From Candidatus Magasanikbacteria bacterium CG10_big_fil_rev_8_21_14_0_10_47_10 (GTDB lineage: Bacteria > Patescibacteriota > Patescibacteriia > Magasanikbacterales > UBA922), in assembly GCA_002773135.1 (NCBI GenBank), contig PFCB01000030.1, positions 41,362-88,708 of the forward strand: a stretch of 47,347 nucleotides of DNA, given 5' to 3'. Every line of letters starts with the position of its first letter. The stretch's first letter is position 1. The notes below the pieces were generated by a model. That model was not told the DNA's origin and ran no database searches. It saw only the letters and a program-made list of their open reading frames with translations. The position numbers were made by a program, and so were the translations under genes. Of the stretch, positions 7,272 through 15,659 are shown piece by piece.

Positions 7272-7472
7272 TTACGCTCTTCGAACTTGTGAAGCTGCAG
7301 GGCCTTTTGGACCTTCTGTCACTTCAAAAGTAACTTCATCGCCTTCTTTAAGATCGTTGTATTCAACGTCTATAAGTTCGTTAGCGTGGAAAAAGAGTTC
7401 TTTTTCCTCACCTTCGATAGCAATGAAACCGAATCCACGATCAGTCAATCGTGCAATCTTTCCTTTTTGCAT
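7272..7472 (-). CDS. cspA: Cold-shock domain protein
   Basis: 66 aa, the standard length for a CspA-type single OB-fold RNA chaperone. RNP1 (RGFGFIAI, around residues 12-19) and RNP2 (ELFFHAN, around 25-31) are both present. The C-terminus ends in the usual GPAASQVRRA. These proteins bind single-stranded RNA and melt secondary structure. The gene is monocistronic, with a strong promoter about 100 nt upstream and its own terminator. The roughly 90-nt 5' UTR is typical of cold-regulated csp mRNAs. Confidence 0.93.
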   Translation of the reverse strand: MQKGKIARLTDRGFGFIAIEGEEKELFFHANELIDVEYNDLKEGDEVTFEVTEGPKGPAASQVRRA

Positions 7473-7569
7473 AGTATAGAGAAACTATGTGAATTAATGT
7501 CCCAAATGCAGAACGCTGCAGTATGAGAACTCGACATGTTCCTCTAACAGCTCTGATTCGTTACACAGC

Positions 7570-7598
7570 ACTATAGCATACATGGCACAATTTGTCAA
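7570..7598 (-). promoter_or_regulatory. csp promoter
   Basis: On the minus strand TTGACA (7598-7593), 17 nt, TATAGT (7575-7570), near-consensus sigma70. The predicted start near 7563 gives a leader of about 90 nt before the csp ATG. Confidence 0.75.
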
Positions 7599-7609
7599 GA
7601 GCCAATGAA

Positions 7610-8638
7610 CTACTGCCGCCATATGGCCTTTGCCAATTTCCAACCATATTTGGCTAATATCAGCACAATAAACAGGTATAATCCATACTGAGCAACCAGC
7701 AGCAAAAGAGCCAATAGACCAATAGTAATATCCTGTCCTATTTGGTTAATATCCATGACAAAATCACGCACCGCCATACGCCATGAATCGTTAATATCAT
7801 CAACATCCACATAGGTGCGCTCAATCACATTCACATAAAAATAGGTGTACTCCAATCGATCAAGCTGTTCCGCTTTTGCGCGAGACAGCTGATCGATTTG
7901 CGCGTTCACGGATATACGCTCTTGCGTCAGTCTTTCAATAATGCGCACCTTGCTATCGATAATCGTTGCCAAGGCATCTGCATTGCGAGACTGCCTCGCA
8001 ACCTCGGTAATTTCATTGTATGAAGCAAGCGCGCTATCCAGTGTCTCTTCAATGGATACTTTTTTCTTTTCCAAAATTTCAAGCTGGCTGGTAAAATCTT
8101 CCACCAACCGTTTGATCGTATATGTATTCTCGGACAATTCACGCGGATCAAGTCCTTGAATAATGCTCAAAATTTCCGCCTTTTTTTCATTTTTTACTTT
8201 GAACGTATAATTGCATCCCTTGTCATATACACTCGCGTTTTCAAAAATAACGTCCGCGCGATCTTTGAGTATGGCAATGGTACCGCACGTTTTTTCAAGG
8301 TCTTGCGTTTCAATGCGCGCGCTATATTCCGTTACTTCAAACGCTTCGGCATTGTCCCCCGGGACAGGATTGGGTCTTGGCGGCTCCGGCATGATATTTC
8401 GAACAGAGAGAGCCACGGCATCACTTCCCACGGCATAGGCGATTTCCTTTGCCGCGTAGTCATCTTGCGGCACGCCGGCAGATATACCAGGCGCCAGTGT
8501 TTTTGATCGTGTAAGCGATGTAAGCGACGAACCGAGTATGCGGGTGGCAAACGCCAACACCACAATAACAAGAAGCGATAAACCAACGATTTTCATCACA
8601 ATAGACGGCCTGATATTCACTTGTTTAAGAAAGTCCAT
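7610..8638 (-). CDS. DUF4349 membrane protein
   Basis: 342 aa. One N-terminal membrane helix (about 15-33), a DUF4349 domain starting with the typical EYSARIETQDLEKTC strand, a long coiled-coil region (about 175-270), and a C-terminal membrane helix pair (about 305-335) with a basic end. DUF4349 proteins are anchored in the cytoplasmic membrane with the coiled coil outside; their role is unknown. The gene starts 20 nt after the rhodanese stop, so the two probably form an operon. Confidence 0.85.
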   Translation of the reverse strand: MDFLKQVNIRPSIVMKIVGLSLLVIVVLAFATRILGSSLTSLTRSKTLAPGISAGVPQDDYAAKEIAYAVGSDAVALSVRNIMPEPPRPNPVPGDNAEAFEVTEYSARIETQDLEKTCGTIAILKDRADVIFENASVYDKGCNYTFKVKNEKKAEILSIIQGLDPRELSENTYTIKRLVEDFTSQLEILEKKKVSIEETLDSALASYNEITEVARQSRNADALATIIDSKVRIIERLTQERISVNAQIDQLSRAKAEQLDRLEYTYFYVNVIERTYVDVDDINDSWRMAVRDFVMDINQIGQDITIGLLALLLLVAQYGLYLFIVLILAKYGWKLAKAIWRQ

Positions 8639-8658
8639 ATAAAAAAATTAGTATCACA

Positions 8659-8949
8659 TTAAAGTCGTTCCCACGCCTCAACACCGCCTTCGAGAGACTC
8701 AATATTATAGCCCTTCGCTGTCAGCTCTCTGGCAACAATATCGCATCTGGCCCCGGACTTGCAGAGGACGACGATTTTTTTATCCTTTGGGAATTTACCC
8801 GCACCCGCGTCCAAGAAAATCTGCCCCATAGGGATATTGCGCGACCCGGGTATCTTTGATCCGGCCGTGAACTCGGTGGCCTCCCTCACATCAATCAAGT
8901 CAATATCCTCACCGCTCTCCATGTGTTGCTTGAGTTCGTGTGGCTGCAT
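8659..8949 (-). CDS. Single-domain rhodanese
   Basis: 96 aa, one complete rhodanese fold (PspE/GlpE size). The N-terminal CH2A-like motif IDLIDVREATEF and the catalytic Cys in VVLCKSGARCD (around residue 63) are intact, and the C-terminal GGVEAWERL is typical. No signal peptide, so cytoplasmic sulfur transfer is expected. It may feed ThiI, which lacks its own rhodanese domain in this genome (inference). Likely co-transcribed with the DUF4349 gene. Confidence 0.88.
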   Translation of the reverse strand: MQPHELKQHMESGEDIDLIDVREATEFTAGSKIPGSRNIPMGQIFLDAGAGKFPKDKKIVVLCKSGARCDIVARELTAKGYNIESLEGGVEAWERL

Positions 8950-9027
8950 ACTGCGTGTAGTCTTAAAAATTATTGTTCCTCTGTTCTACGGACTATCATA
9001 CACCGCAACGGCAACAGGGATCAACTA

Positions 9028-9051
9028 AAAAAACGCCCGAAGGCGTTTTTT
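9028..9051 (-). terminator. Terminator of the DEAD-box helicase gene
   Basis: AAAAAACGCC (9028-9037), tetraloop CGAA, GGCGTTTTTT (9042-9051), a perfect stem 7 nt past the helicase stop. It has U tracts on both strands. Confidence 0.85.
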
Positions 9052-9058
9052 AAATCAC

Positions 9059-10357
9059 TTATGCTGTTCTACGGTGACCGCCCCCACTTCGCCCTCCTGG
9101 GGAACGACGTGCTTTAAATGGGGCTGGTCTTCCTCCCTGCCCGCGACTACTACCACGATTTCCGCCACGATAACCACCACCTCTGCGAGCAAATACCGGA
9201 GGCTCTTCGTAGGCAGGCTTTTCGCGCTCCGGCGGCAGTTCAGGCACAGACAAGATCGGCAATGACTTACGAATCAGTCGCTCAATCTTTTTGATATCAG
9301 CCTTCTCGGATGGCGTGACAAAAGAGATGGCTTTTCCAAACCGTCCCGCACGACCGGTGCGTCCAATTCGATGAACATAATCTTCCGAATTATCCGGCAA
9401 ATCAAAATTTAAAACAATTGAAATATCTTTTACATCAATACCGCGTGCCGCAATATCCGTTGCCACCATGGTACGAAATTTTCCACGAGTGAATCCGTCC
9501 AGTGCCGCTTTTCTCTGTGGTTGAGAACGATTTCCATGGATTTCGGTCGCTGTGTGTCCCATGTTGCGAATATCTCGCGCAATGCGTTTTGCCCCATGTT
9601 TGGTTCGTGAAAAAATGAGAATCTTTTCATGTTCATACTTTTGAAGCAACGAATCGAGCAAACGCATTTTATCATTTTTTCGAACGACAAATACTTCCTG
9701 CTCCACGTTTTCTGCGGATGTTCCCTGCGGCGCAATTTCAATCCGTAGCGGCATTTTCATAAACTGGCTGGCCAGTGATGAAATCGACTGCGGCATTGTG
9801 GCGGAAAACAACATAGTCTGTCGCTCTTTTGGTGCCTTTTGCAAAATAAGTTTTATTTGTGGCAAAAATCCCACATCAAGCATTCTATCCGCTTCATCAA
9901 GCGTAATCATGCGAACATGATCAAGAGAAAAAGCTCTCTGCTTCATAAGGTCAGCCAAACGTCCGGGTGTCGCAATCACAATGTGAGGCTTTGCCTTTAA
10001 GGCGCGGACCTGCGGATGTTGAGACGTACCGCCAATAATCACTGCCAAGCGCAGGCCAAGTGCGCCTCCAACTTGCTTCAGTGCCTGCTCAACCTGCAAC
10101 GCAAGTTCTCGCGTGGGGACCAAAATCAGTCCCTGCCCCTTGTGCACGGCCAGGCGCTGAATCATTGGGATACCAAACGCCAAGGTTTTTCCCGTCCCTG
10201 TCTGGGCAATCCCTACGATGTCTTTTCCTTCCAACGCGTCCGGAATAACCTGATGTTGTATGGGCGTGGGCGTATCAAATCCATTCTTCTCCAAAAGAGC
10301 CAAGAAATTGGCCTTTATCCCAAGGTCGCGAAAGCGACCGGTGTGTGACTGTGTCAT
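9059..10357 (-). CDS. DEAD-box ATP-dependent RNA helicase
   Basis: 432 aa from ATG at 10357; the open frame extends further upstream, but the promoter and leader exclude that. All motifs are present: Q motif with TPIQHQ, Walker A AQTGTGKT (51-58), PTREL, TPGR, DEAD (154-157), SAT, and in RecA2 the ARGID and HRIGRTGRAG motifs. The C-terminal tail (about 375-432) is Arg/Gly-rich (RGGGYRGGNRGSSRG), an RNA-binding extension as in RhlE/CsdA-type helicases. Its role is RNA unwinding in ribosome assembly or decay, often at low temperature. The leader contains a terminator-like hairpin directly before the start codon. Confidence 0.93.
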   Translation of the reverse strand: MTQSHTGRFRDLGIKANFLALLEKNGFDTPTPIQHQVIPDALEGKDIVGIAQTGTGKTLAFGIPMIQRLAVHKGQGLILVPTRELALQVEQALKQVGGALGLRLAVIIGGTSQHPQVRALKAKPHIVIATPGRLADLMKQRAFSLDHVRMITLDEADRMLDVGFLPQIKLILQKAPKERQTMLFSATMPQSISSLASQFMKMPLRIEIAPQGTSAENVEQEVFVVRKNDKMRLLDSLLQKYEHEKILIFSRTKHGAKRIARDIRNMGHTATEIHGNRSQPQRKAALDGFTRGKFRTMVATDIAARGIDVKDISIVLNFDLPDNSEDYVHRIGRTGRAGRFGKAISFVTPSEKADIKKIERLIRKSLPILSVPELPPEREKPAYEEPPVFARRGGGYRGGNRGSSRGQGGRPAPFKARRSPGGRSGGGHRRTA

Positions 10358-10362
10358 AAAAA

Positions 10363-10397
10363 AATGTGTGACCCGATGTTCTTGAAGGTCACACATT
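10363..10397 (-). promoter_or_regulatory. Attenuator-like hairpin in the helicase leader
   Basis: A perfect 11-bp inverted repeat (10363-10373 and 10387-10397, arm AATGTGTGACC) with a 13-nt loop. On the minus strand it is followed by seven Ts and then the helicase ATG. This is a rho-independent terminator architecture placed inside the 5' UTR. A second small hairpin (CTCGGC/GCCGAG, 10420-10438) precedes it. Transcription could be attenuated, or the start codon occluded, unless the stem is melted. Confidence 0.6.
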
Positions 10398-10454
10398 GAC
10401 ACAAAAAAGATTCGAGTCTCTCGGCGAATACAGCCGAGGATAAATGAATACGCC

Positions 10455-10483
10455 ACTATAGCAGAAAATGGCGATTTTGTCAA
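10455..10483 (-). promoter_or_regulatory. Promoter of the DEAD-box helicase gene
   Basis: Minus strand TTGACA (10483-10478), 17 nt, TATAGT (10460-10455). The start should lie near 10448, giving a roughly 90-nt leader with two hairpins. Confidence 0.75.
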
Positions 10484-10505
10484 GAGACGATGCAATTTGG
10501 TGCTC

Positions 10506-10534
10506 TTGAAACAACAGACCAACCCATATACAAT
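10506..10534 (+). promoter_or_regulatory. Promoter of the amine-oxidase-like gene
   Basis: TTGAAA (10506-10511), 17 nt, TACAAT (10529-10534), about 50 nt before the ATG at 10586. It shares extra bases (ACCCATATACAATG around the -10) with the promoter of the GreA-like gene at 13626. Confidence 0.65.
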
Positions 10535-10585
10535 GAAGAAGCGACAGTATGGACATGTTACTCGAAACCATGTGATAAAAGTCTT

Positions 10586-11878
10586 ATGGAAAAAAAACGC
10601 ATCGCGGTTATTGGGGCGGGAATCGCTGGCCTTACATGCGCCTATGAACTGCACAAAGCCGGACATAACGTTGTTGTATTTGAAAAAGAATCGTATGTTG
10701 GCGGAAGGATGTCTACCAGAATAAAGGATGAATTTCCAATGGATACAGGCGCAAATCATCTGGCGAATGTGTACCACCACATGAGAGATCTTGTGGACGA
10801 ACTTCATCTTGAATGGGAGCCAATGAAATTTTTAAATTATCGCATTATAAAAGATGGGATGCCTGTCGGTCTTCTTGATACCATGGGGAGACTGGATAAC
10901 ATACGCCTCGCCTTCCAAGCATTCATTGGAAAACGGAGAAAAACGGATTTTTTCAACCTCTCCACTGCCGTCAAGTACGATACAGATAATGTTGAACATT
11001 TCACGCGCAAATACATGGGCAGTCGCGCATTTAAATATCTGATAGATCCTTTTGTCAGTGTGTATCAATTTCATCGCGGAGGCGACCTCAGTCTGGGCAC
11101 CATGTATGCCATGATTGAATCACAATACAACCACACAGAAGATTGGAAGCTTTCTCAAATCAAAGGAGGCATGATTGCGCTACCGCAGGCACTGGCAGAC
11201 ACACTTGATACGCGGCTGAATACGCCGGTAACCAACGTAGCTGTTCACGAACAGAACAGCCTCACCGTCGCGACCAAGGATGGAGTGGAAACAGTGGACA
11301 TTGTGGTGTCTGCCGCCACAGCCGATGTCACAAAAAAAATATACCCGAAAGCATCACCCGGGCAACGGGCAGTGCTTGATGGTACCGAATACGCGTCAAC
11401 ACTTGCCGTCGCACTGAAAGTCCCAAAAGATCTTTTGGGAGACACAACGATTGTATGGGTTCCCTATGTGGAAGGTAGCGCCATTTCCGGCTACACAAAT
11501 GAAGCAATGAAAGGCGATGATCTCATTCATAATGGCAAAACGCTCCTTCTTGTCTGGTTTCACGAAACCTTTGCAAAAACGATGATGGACAAAACAGATG
11601 AAGAAATATATGAGATTGCCCAAAAAGAACTGATCAAGGTCTGCCCGGCCATTACGGACAAATCATTGCTAGAAAATCACGACATCCAGCGATGGCCGCA
11701 GGCCATGCCAAAATTTTCAGCAGGGCACCTTTCACGCGTTGAGGTATTTTTAAAAAAGCATCAGGGAGAAAACAATGTATTTTTTTGTGGCGACTACCTG
11801 AATGCTCCTTGGACAGAAGGCGCGCTTCAACAAGGGCAGCGCGTGGCCAAGGAAATTATCGCGAAAATCGAGGGATAG
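10586..11878 (+). CDS. FAD-dependent amine oxidase / phytoene-desaturase-like protein
   Basis: 430 aa from ATG at 10586, chosen because the Rossmann motif (RIAVIGAGIAGLTCAYEL) starts five residues later and a promoter lies upstream; the open frame extends 32 codons earlier. The second motif FEKESYVGGRMST and the C-terminal FAD motif NNVFFCGDYLNAPWTEGALQQG are complete, so this is a full-length flavoenzyme of the protoporphyrinogen oxidase/CrtI/monoamine oxidase superfamily. No heme or carotenoid pathway is visible nearby, so the substrate is open. Its 3' end overlaps the convergent CrtI-like gene by 23 nt. Confidence 0.85.
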   Translation: MEKKRIAVIGAGIAGLTCAYELHKAGHNVVVFEKESYVGGRMSTRIKDEFPMDTGANHLANVYHHMRDLVDELHLEWEPMKFLNYRIIKDGMPVGLLDTMGRLDNIRLAFQAFIGKRRKTDFFNLSTAVKYDTDNVEHFTRKYMGSRAFKYLIDPFVSVYQFHRGGDLSLGTMYAMIESQYNHTEDWKLSQIKGGMIALPQALADTLDTRLNTPVTNVAVHEQNSLTVATKDGVETVDIVVSAATADVTKKIYPKASPGQRAVLDGTEYASTLAVALKVPKDLLGDTTIVWVPYVEGSAISGYTNEAMKGDDLIHNGKTLLLVWFHETFAKTMMDKTDEEIYEIAQKELIKVCPAITDKSLLENHDIQRWPQAMPKFSAGHLSRVEVFLKKHQGENNVFFCGDYLNAPWTEGALQQGQRVAKEIIAKIEG

Positions 11879-13535
11879 GAGAAGTGGGAAGAGCGGCAAT
11901 CAATTCATCATCTGACGCAAGGTTCTTTGGATCAATAAAAGTATCCCCTGTTATGTCCATGTACAGCTGCGTGCCCGTGTGCAGGGTGCCTGCGATTCCC
12001 GCGTATCCGCTAGATGCATTGCACCACCAAAAATTTGGCCATGGCGTAGGCGCTTTTAAGCGACCAAGACCCATTTGCTTGGGTGTCATAGTAGAACCAT
12101 AGGCATTCCCCATTGGCGCCATACAAAAATCTTCATTCGTTGTCGGGGATCCAATTTGCTTCACCACTATGTGTTTGCGCAGATCCGGGACATATTTTTG
12201 TTCAATAATATCCAATAACCTATTTGCCATTTTTTGTTTCAGCTTCATATACTCCACATAGCTTGTGTCGTACGCATCTTTAAACGGCTGGTATCCCATA
12301 AAGGAAGCAATCTCCAAAATTTGACCGCCCTCGGCCGGGACAGTACCGGGCTCATTTGAATGAAGCGACGGCGTGGACATAAAAAACCAAGGCTTCTCAA
12401 AATTAAGATCTTTTTGCTGACGCCACATCTTGTTCATGTCCCAATCCTCCAAGTGCCATATATTAAATTTACCAAATCCGTACTCTCGGAGGTCAATACT
12501 ATTATCCAGGCCCAAATATATCATGAGACCTGTCATGGAATATTCGTAATCGAGCTTTTTTTGTTCGCGTGCGGGAAATTTATCCCAACCAATCAATTTT
12601 TTTGCCGCGAGCTGGGGATCCATATTGCAGATAAACCCTTTTTTCGCTGTAAATATTTTTCCATCTTTGGTTTCTACACTTGAAACACGATCCCCTTCCA
12701 CATTCACCTTTGTTGCCTCAGTTTCATAGTATATATGACATCCGGGTTTTTCGGTTATACAATTCACCAACCCCTCAATATATCCCTTAAAATGTTTTGT
12801 CGGATAGTACGCGCCCGTATTATATCCTCCAAATAGCCCAACATAGCTAAAGATGGATAATCTGCCCGGTGGTTCCCCCATGTCGCCGGAATTGGCAATC
12901 AGCACTGCCTGCGCTTCTTTTGATAAGCCACACTCGTCAAACACATCTTGCAATGTTTTCGCGCGATATTTCAACATTCCTCTCAATTGTAGGGCATACA
13001 GTGGAAACTGCCACCATGCAATTTTTCCGGTTGGAAACGCGCGCATTTCTTCTCGAAGACGAGCAAGAATACCGGTAAACTGTTCAACGTGCTTTTTTTG
13101 ACCGGGATACGCCGCATCAATATTTTGTGCGAGCTTGTCCCACCCATACGGAATTTTTACGCGTTTGCCATCCGGCATCACCATATGATCATATCCCGCC
13201 GGATCATATAAATTCCACGACAATTCTTTTTCAAGGCCTATTTTTTTCAAAAATTCCCACATGACTGCTCCTTTGCCACAACTCCATGTATAATGAATTT
13301 GCGCGCAAAAATGAAAATCCCCCGCGCGAAACGTATGCGCATACCCGCCGGGGACATCATGATATTCAAGCATACAAATTGTATTGCCGGCATTTGCCAA
13401 AAGTGAGCCAGCCACCAAGGCGGAATGCCCCGATCCGATGATTACGTAATCATATTCATGTCCCTGCGCGTACCGCTCATCTTGCGCGGCGTGCTGTTCT
13501 TTTGTGAGAGCCCCCGTGCTTGTTCGTTTGGCCAT
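11856..13535 (-). CDS. CrtI/CrtISO/RetSat-like FAD oxidoreductase
   Basis: 559 aa. The Rossmann motif VIIGSGHSALVAGSLL (about residues 31-46), the EYHDVPGGYAHTF motif and the C-terminal segment WWCNASSGYAGIAGTLHTG place it with phytoene desaturases, carotenoid isomerases and retinol saturases. Length is close to that family (about 500-560). Such enzymes oxidise, reduce or isomerise long polyene chains at membranes. No phytoene synthase is visible in the window, but a class I isoprenoid synthase-like gene lies at 45 kb. A weak promoter may lie in the divergent region upstream (13536-13600). Family firm, substrate unknown. Confidence 0.85.
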   Translation of the reverse strand: MAKRTSTGALTKEQHAAQDERYAQGHEYDYVIIGSGHSALVAGSLLANAGNTICMLEYHDVPGGYAHTFRAGDFHFCAQIHYTWSCGKGAVMWEFLKKIGLEKELSWNLYDPAGYDHMVMPDGKRVKIPYGWDKLAQNIDAAYPGQKKHVEQFTGILARLREEMRAFPTGKIAWWQFPLYALQLRGMLKYRAKTLQDVFDECGLSKEAQAVLIANSGDMGEPPGRLSIFSYVGLFGGYNTGAYYPTKHFKGYIEGLVNCITEKPGCHIYYETEATKVNVEGDRVSSVETKDGKIFTAKKGFICNMDPQLAAKKLIGWDKFPAREQKKLDYEYSMTGLMIYLGLDNSIDLREYGFGKFNIWHLEDWDMNKMWRQQKDLNFEKPWFFMSTPSLHSNEPGTVPAEGGQILEIASFMGYQPFKDAYDTSYVEYMKLKQKMANRLLDIIEQKYVPDLRKHIVVKQIGSPTTNEDFCMAPMGNAYGSTMTPKQMGLGRLKAPTPWPNFWWCNASSGYAGIAGTLHTGTQLYMDITGDTFIDPKNLASDDELIAALPTSPIPRFSR

Positions 13536-13625
13536 ACTCGTACGATTTTATATTCAGTCTCACAATGGTACCACAATAAAAAATGCTGGCAATGGCATGT
13601 GCTTTTACCCAATTTTTTTTATCGC

Positions 13626-13654
13626 TTGAAACATTGGGGTTACCCATATACAAT
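13626..13654 (+). promoter_or_regulatory. Promoter of the GreA-like gene
   Basis: TTGAAA (13626-13631), 17 nt, TACAAT (13649-13654). The leader to the ATG at 13736 is about 75 nt. Confidence 0.65.
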
Positions 13655-13735
13655 GGATGAAACACTAAGTAACATGGTATGCAGCTGCCAAAGCGAAAAC
13701 CCGGGAAATACAGTCAAATTCCTTCAGATACAACC

Positions 13736-14164
13736 ATGAGCCAGCACAAATATGAAGAGCTCAAGCGAGAACTTCAACAGCTGAAAGCAAAACATCCACA
13801 TGCTGCTTCAGAAGTAAGCCGGCTGGCGGAAATGGGAGACTTCTCCGAAAATGTGGAATACCAACTGGCCAAAGGGCGTTTGCGTGGCATCAATAGCGCA
13901 ATATTAAAAATCGAATACCAAATCAATCATGCGAATGTTATTCAACCCTGTCAAAATGGCATTGTGGAAATTGGAAGTATCGTTACTGTCTCATCTTCCG
14001 GGGGTGAACGCACATATACGATATTGGGCTCGTCAGAGGTAAATCCGAGTCACGGTATCATATCCTATCTCTCACCACTGGGTTCAGCCCTCCTTGGACA
14101 CAAACAAGACGATGACGTGGATGTATTAGGTGTGGGAATTTTCAAAATTATCAGTATCACATAA
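13736..14164 (+). CDS. greA: GreA/GreB-family transcript cleavage factor
   Basis: 142 aa from ATG at 13736 (MSQHKYEELKREL). The N-terminal coiled coil carries the tip motif EMGDFSENVEYQLAKGRLRGIN, where the acidic D and E residues reach into the RNA polymerase channel to stimulate cleavage of backtracked RNA. The C-terminal FKBP-like domain follows (VEIGSIVTV, PLGSALLGHKQDDDV). It is slightly shorter than E. coli GreA (158 aa). Role: rescue of stalled RNA polymerase. The gene is monocistronic with its own promoter and terminator. Whether it is the main GreA or a paralogue cannot be told. Confidence 0.88.
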   Translation: MSQHKYEELKRELQQLKAKHPHAASEVSRLAEMGDFSENVEYQLAKGRLRGINSAILKIEYQINHANVIQPCQNGIVEIGSIVTVSSSGGERTYTILGSSEVNPSHGIISYLSPLGSALLGHKQDDDVDVLGVGIFKIISIT

Positions 14165-14192
14165 AAAACATGGCATCAAAACCATGTTTTTT
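14163..14192. terminator. Terminator of greA (possibly bidirectional)
   Basis: AAAAAACATGG (14163-14173) and CCATGTTTTTT (14182-14192) form a perfect 11-bp stem with an 8-nt loop directly after the greA stop. The U tract on the opposite strand could also end the minus-strand 266-aa gene. Confidence 0.85.
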
Positions 14193-14217
14193 CATTTGCT
14201 GAGACAGAACGGCAACA

Positions 14218-15018
14218 CTACTTCATTAACTTTTTTAATTTCTCTCGTGTACTTGTCACATAGTCATAGTGAAGCAAAAAGGCATACGCAAAACTAAAAT
14301 ATCCGGCTAACCACAGCAGATCAATATACCGATATAGTTTCACATTCCCGTTATAGGCTTCTACAAAAATGCCAAACAAAATATCTGCCAACAAGAAAAA
14401 GGCAAACCCAATGGTAACGGTGATCCAAAAACGAGCAAATTTCCCATCACCGGACTGGAGTAAGGGAAGCAAGACCAAGCTGGATGCGACCACAAGCAAC
14501 AAATCACCAATCCCATAGGCCATTGCTATCCCATTTTCAAGCATCGTCGCTCCCTGATGATACGCCTGGTACACTCCATAATATGAAATGGGAATAACAA
14601 AAAATGACACAATAATGATATACACGGCAATATGAGCAAGACGGATTTGACCAAACATTTTTTTTACTATGGCTCCTTCTTTGAGCAACGCATAGATAAA
14701 AAATATGTAGGCCAGCAAGAAAAAAATATCCGCAACAGATGGAAACGGATCGATATGTAATAAATTCTCAAAAACATACCAAAAAATCTCTCCCAGTGTC
14801 CAAAATAAAATACCCACGGACAAGCAAGTCATCATACCCCCTGTTATGCTTTTTGCATACAATCTCGACAATCGGAAACCTGCGACAACGGCAATGATGG
14901 GAAAAACAAGATAGGCGGTTGATATATACAAACCGGTCGGATCAACCGCAACATAGGACAACACTAAAACCAAAAATAGCAGGCACAACGGAACAAATAT
15001 TTTAAGACTTAATTGCAT
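14218..15018 (-). CDS. Seven- to eight-helix membrane protein
   Basis: 266 aa with about eight hydrophobic helices and a short basic cytoplasmic tail (REKLKKLMK). The segment PFPSVADIFFLLAYIFFIYAL resembles the membrane sensor modules (7TM-type) found N-terminal to PAS, GGDEF or kinase domains, but no output domain is present. It might be a standalone sensor or a transporter-like protein; I cannot assign it. Its start overlaps the stop of the small upstream gene by 10 nt, indicating translational coupling. Confidence 0.7.
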   Translation of the reverse strand: MQLSLKIFVPLCLLFLVLVLSYVAVDPTGLYISTAYLVFPIIAVVAGFRLSRLYAKSITGGMMTCLSVGILFWTLGEIFWYVFENLLHIDPFPSVADIFFLLAYIFFIYALLKEGAIVKKMFGQIRLAHIAVYIIIVSFFVIPISYYGVYQAYHQGATMLENGIAMAYGIGDLLLVVASSLVLLPLLQSGDGKFARFWITVTIGFAFFLLADILFGIFVEAYNGNVKLYRYIDLLWLAGYFSFAYAFLLHYDYVTSTREKLKKLMK

Positions 15019-15221
15019 ATAATCTTATTGAGAGAATATTTTTCAAGCTCCTGCTCGGCACCGCGCTGTCCCAGATACTCTGTCAAAAGCTCTGTTAAGG
15101 AAGTCAAAATAAGTTCGTCTGATTTGCCCACATAAAAATGACGGTACATGCCCGCCATGCTCTCGCCAAAATGTGTTGCTATTATTGTAACAGCCTTCTG
15201 TCTAATATCTTTGGAACTCAT
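15009..15221 (-). CDS. Small soluble protein (70 aa) coupled to the membrane protein
   Basis: The frame is open to 15395, but a TATACT element at 15231-15236 makes the ATG at 15221 (MSSKDIRQKAVTI) the likely start of an almost leaderless transcript; a Met three codons earlier (15230) is possible. The product is a mostly helical protein, ending EQELEKYSLNKIICN. No family is recognised. The next gene begins inside its last codons, so the pair should be made together. Confidence 0.5.
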   Translation of the reverse strand: MSSKDIRQKAVTIIATHFGESMAGMYRHFYVGKSDELILTSLTELLTEYLGQRGAEQELEKYSLNKIICN

Positions 15222-15230
15222 ATGTGACAT

Positions 15231-15236
15231 AGTATA
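15231..15236 (-). promoter_or_regulatory. Candidate -10 element, leaderless start
   Basis: TATACT on the minus strand, 9 nt before the ATG at 15221. Only a poor T-rich -35 is seen. Confidence 0.35.
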
Positions 15237-15300
15237 CACTGTTTTCAAATTGAAAAAAACACCGATCATCCGGCGTTTATGATTGTTCTGCAATGCCGTA

Positions 15301-15486
15301 TTATCGAGACGGCTTATTATTCCTATTCCCAATACTCCGCTGCCTATAGGCACCTGTTGTGCTTGTTTTTTTTGCCTTGAAACCGCTACTTCCATGAAGA
15401 TGAGATTTTTGATTTCTAGACGTCACCTTTGAATCACTTGTATTTTTGGCAGCGCTTTTTAAATTTTTTAAAATTGTACTAAGCAT
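15301..15486 (-). CDS. Possible small basic protein (61 aa)
   Basis: The frame begins MLSTILKNLKSAAKN and is rich in Lys, Ser, Asn and Arg, as in a nucleic-acid-binding or disordered peptide. An A/G-rich stretch precedes the ATG, but there is no clear promoter or homologue. It could be a chance ORF in the spacer between the PNP gene and the 70-aa gene. Confidence 0.25.
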   Translation of the reverse strand: MLSTILKNLKSAAKNTSDSKVTSRNQKSHLHGSSGFKAKKTSTTGAYRQRSIGNRNNKPSR

Positions 15487-15501
15487 ATTTCTTTTTTATT
15501 G

Positions 15502-15527
15502 CTTCCCCTGCGGATACATTCAAAATG
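15502..15527 (+). repeat. Copy of a dispersed CTTCCNCTGCGGAT-type repeat
   Basis: Reads CTTCCCCTGCGGATACATTC. It matches the copy at 16637-16663 closely. Together the two bracket the GC-rich PNP gene in direct orientation. Related sequences lie at 17745 and 20538. Confidence 0.5.
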
Positions 15528-15659
15528 AGTCTATAAACGTTCTATATTATATAGTATGAATACAAAAGAACAAAAACAACCTGATACGACTGCCTTTGCT
15601 CTTTCCTCCTTTTTTCTCCTTCATTCGTTGCTTGAAAGAACGCTTCGGATGCAAAATCC

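Noticed and set aside
9059-10807. 582-aa version of the DEAD-box helicase
   Set aside because: The extra 150 N-terminal codons cover the promoter, the leader hairpins and the divergent gene's promoter; the start at 10357 precedes the Q motif by the usual distance.
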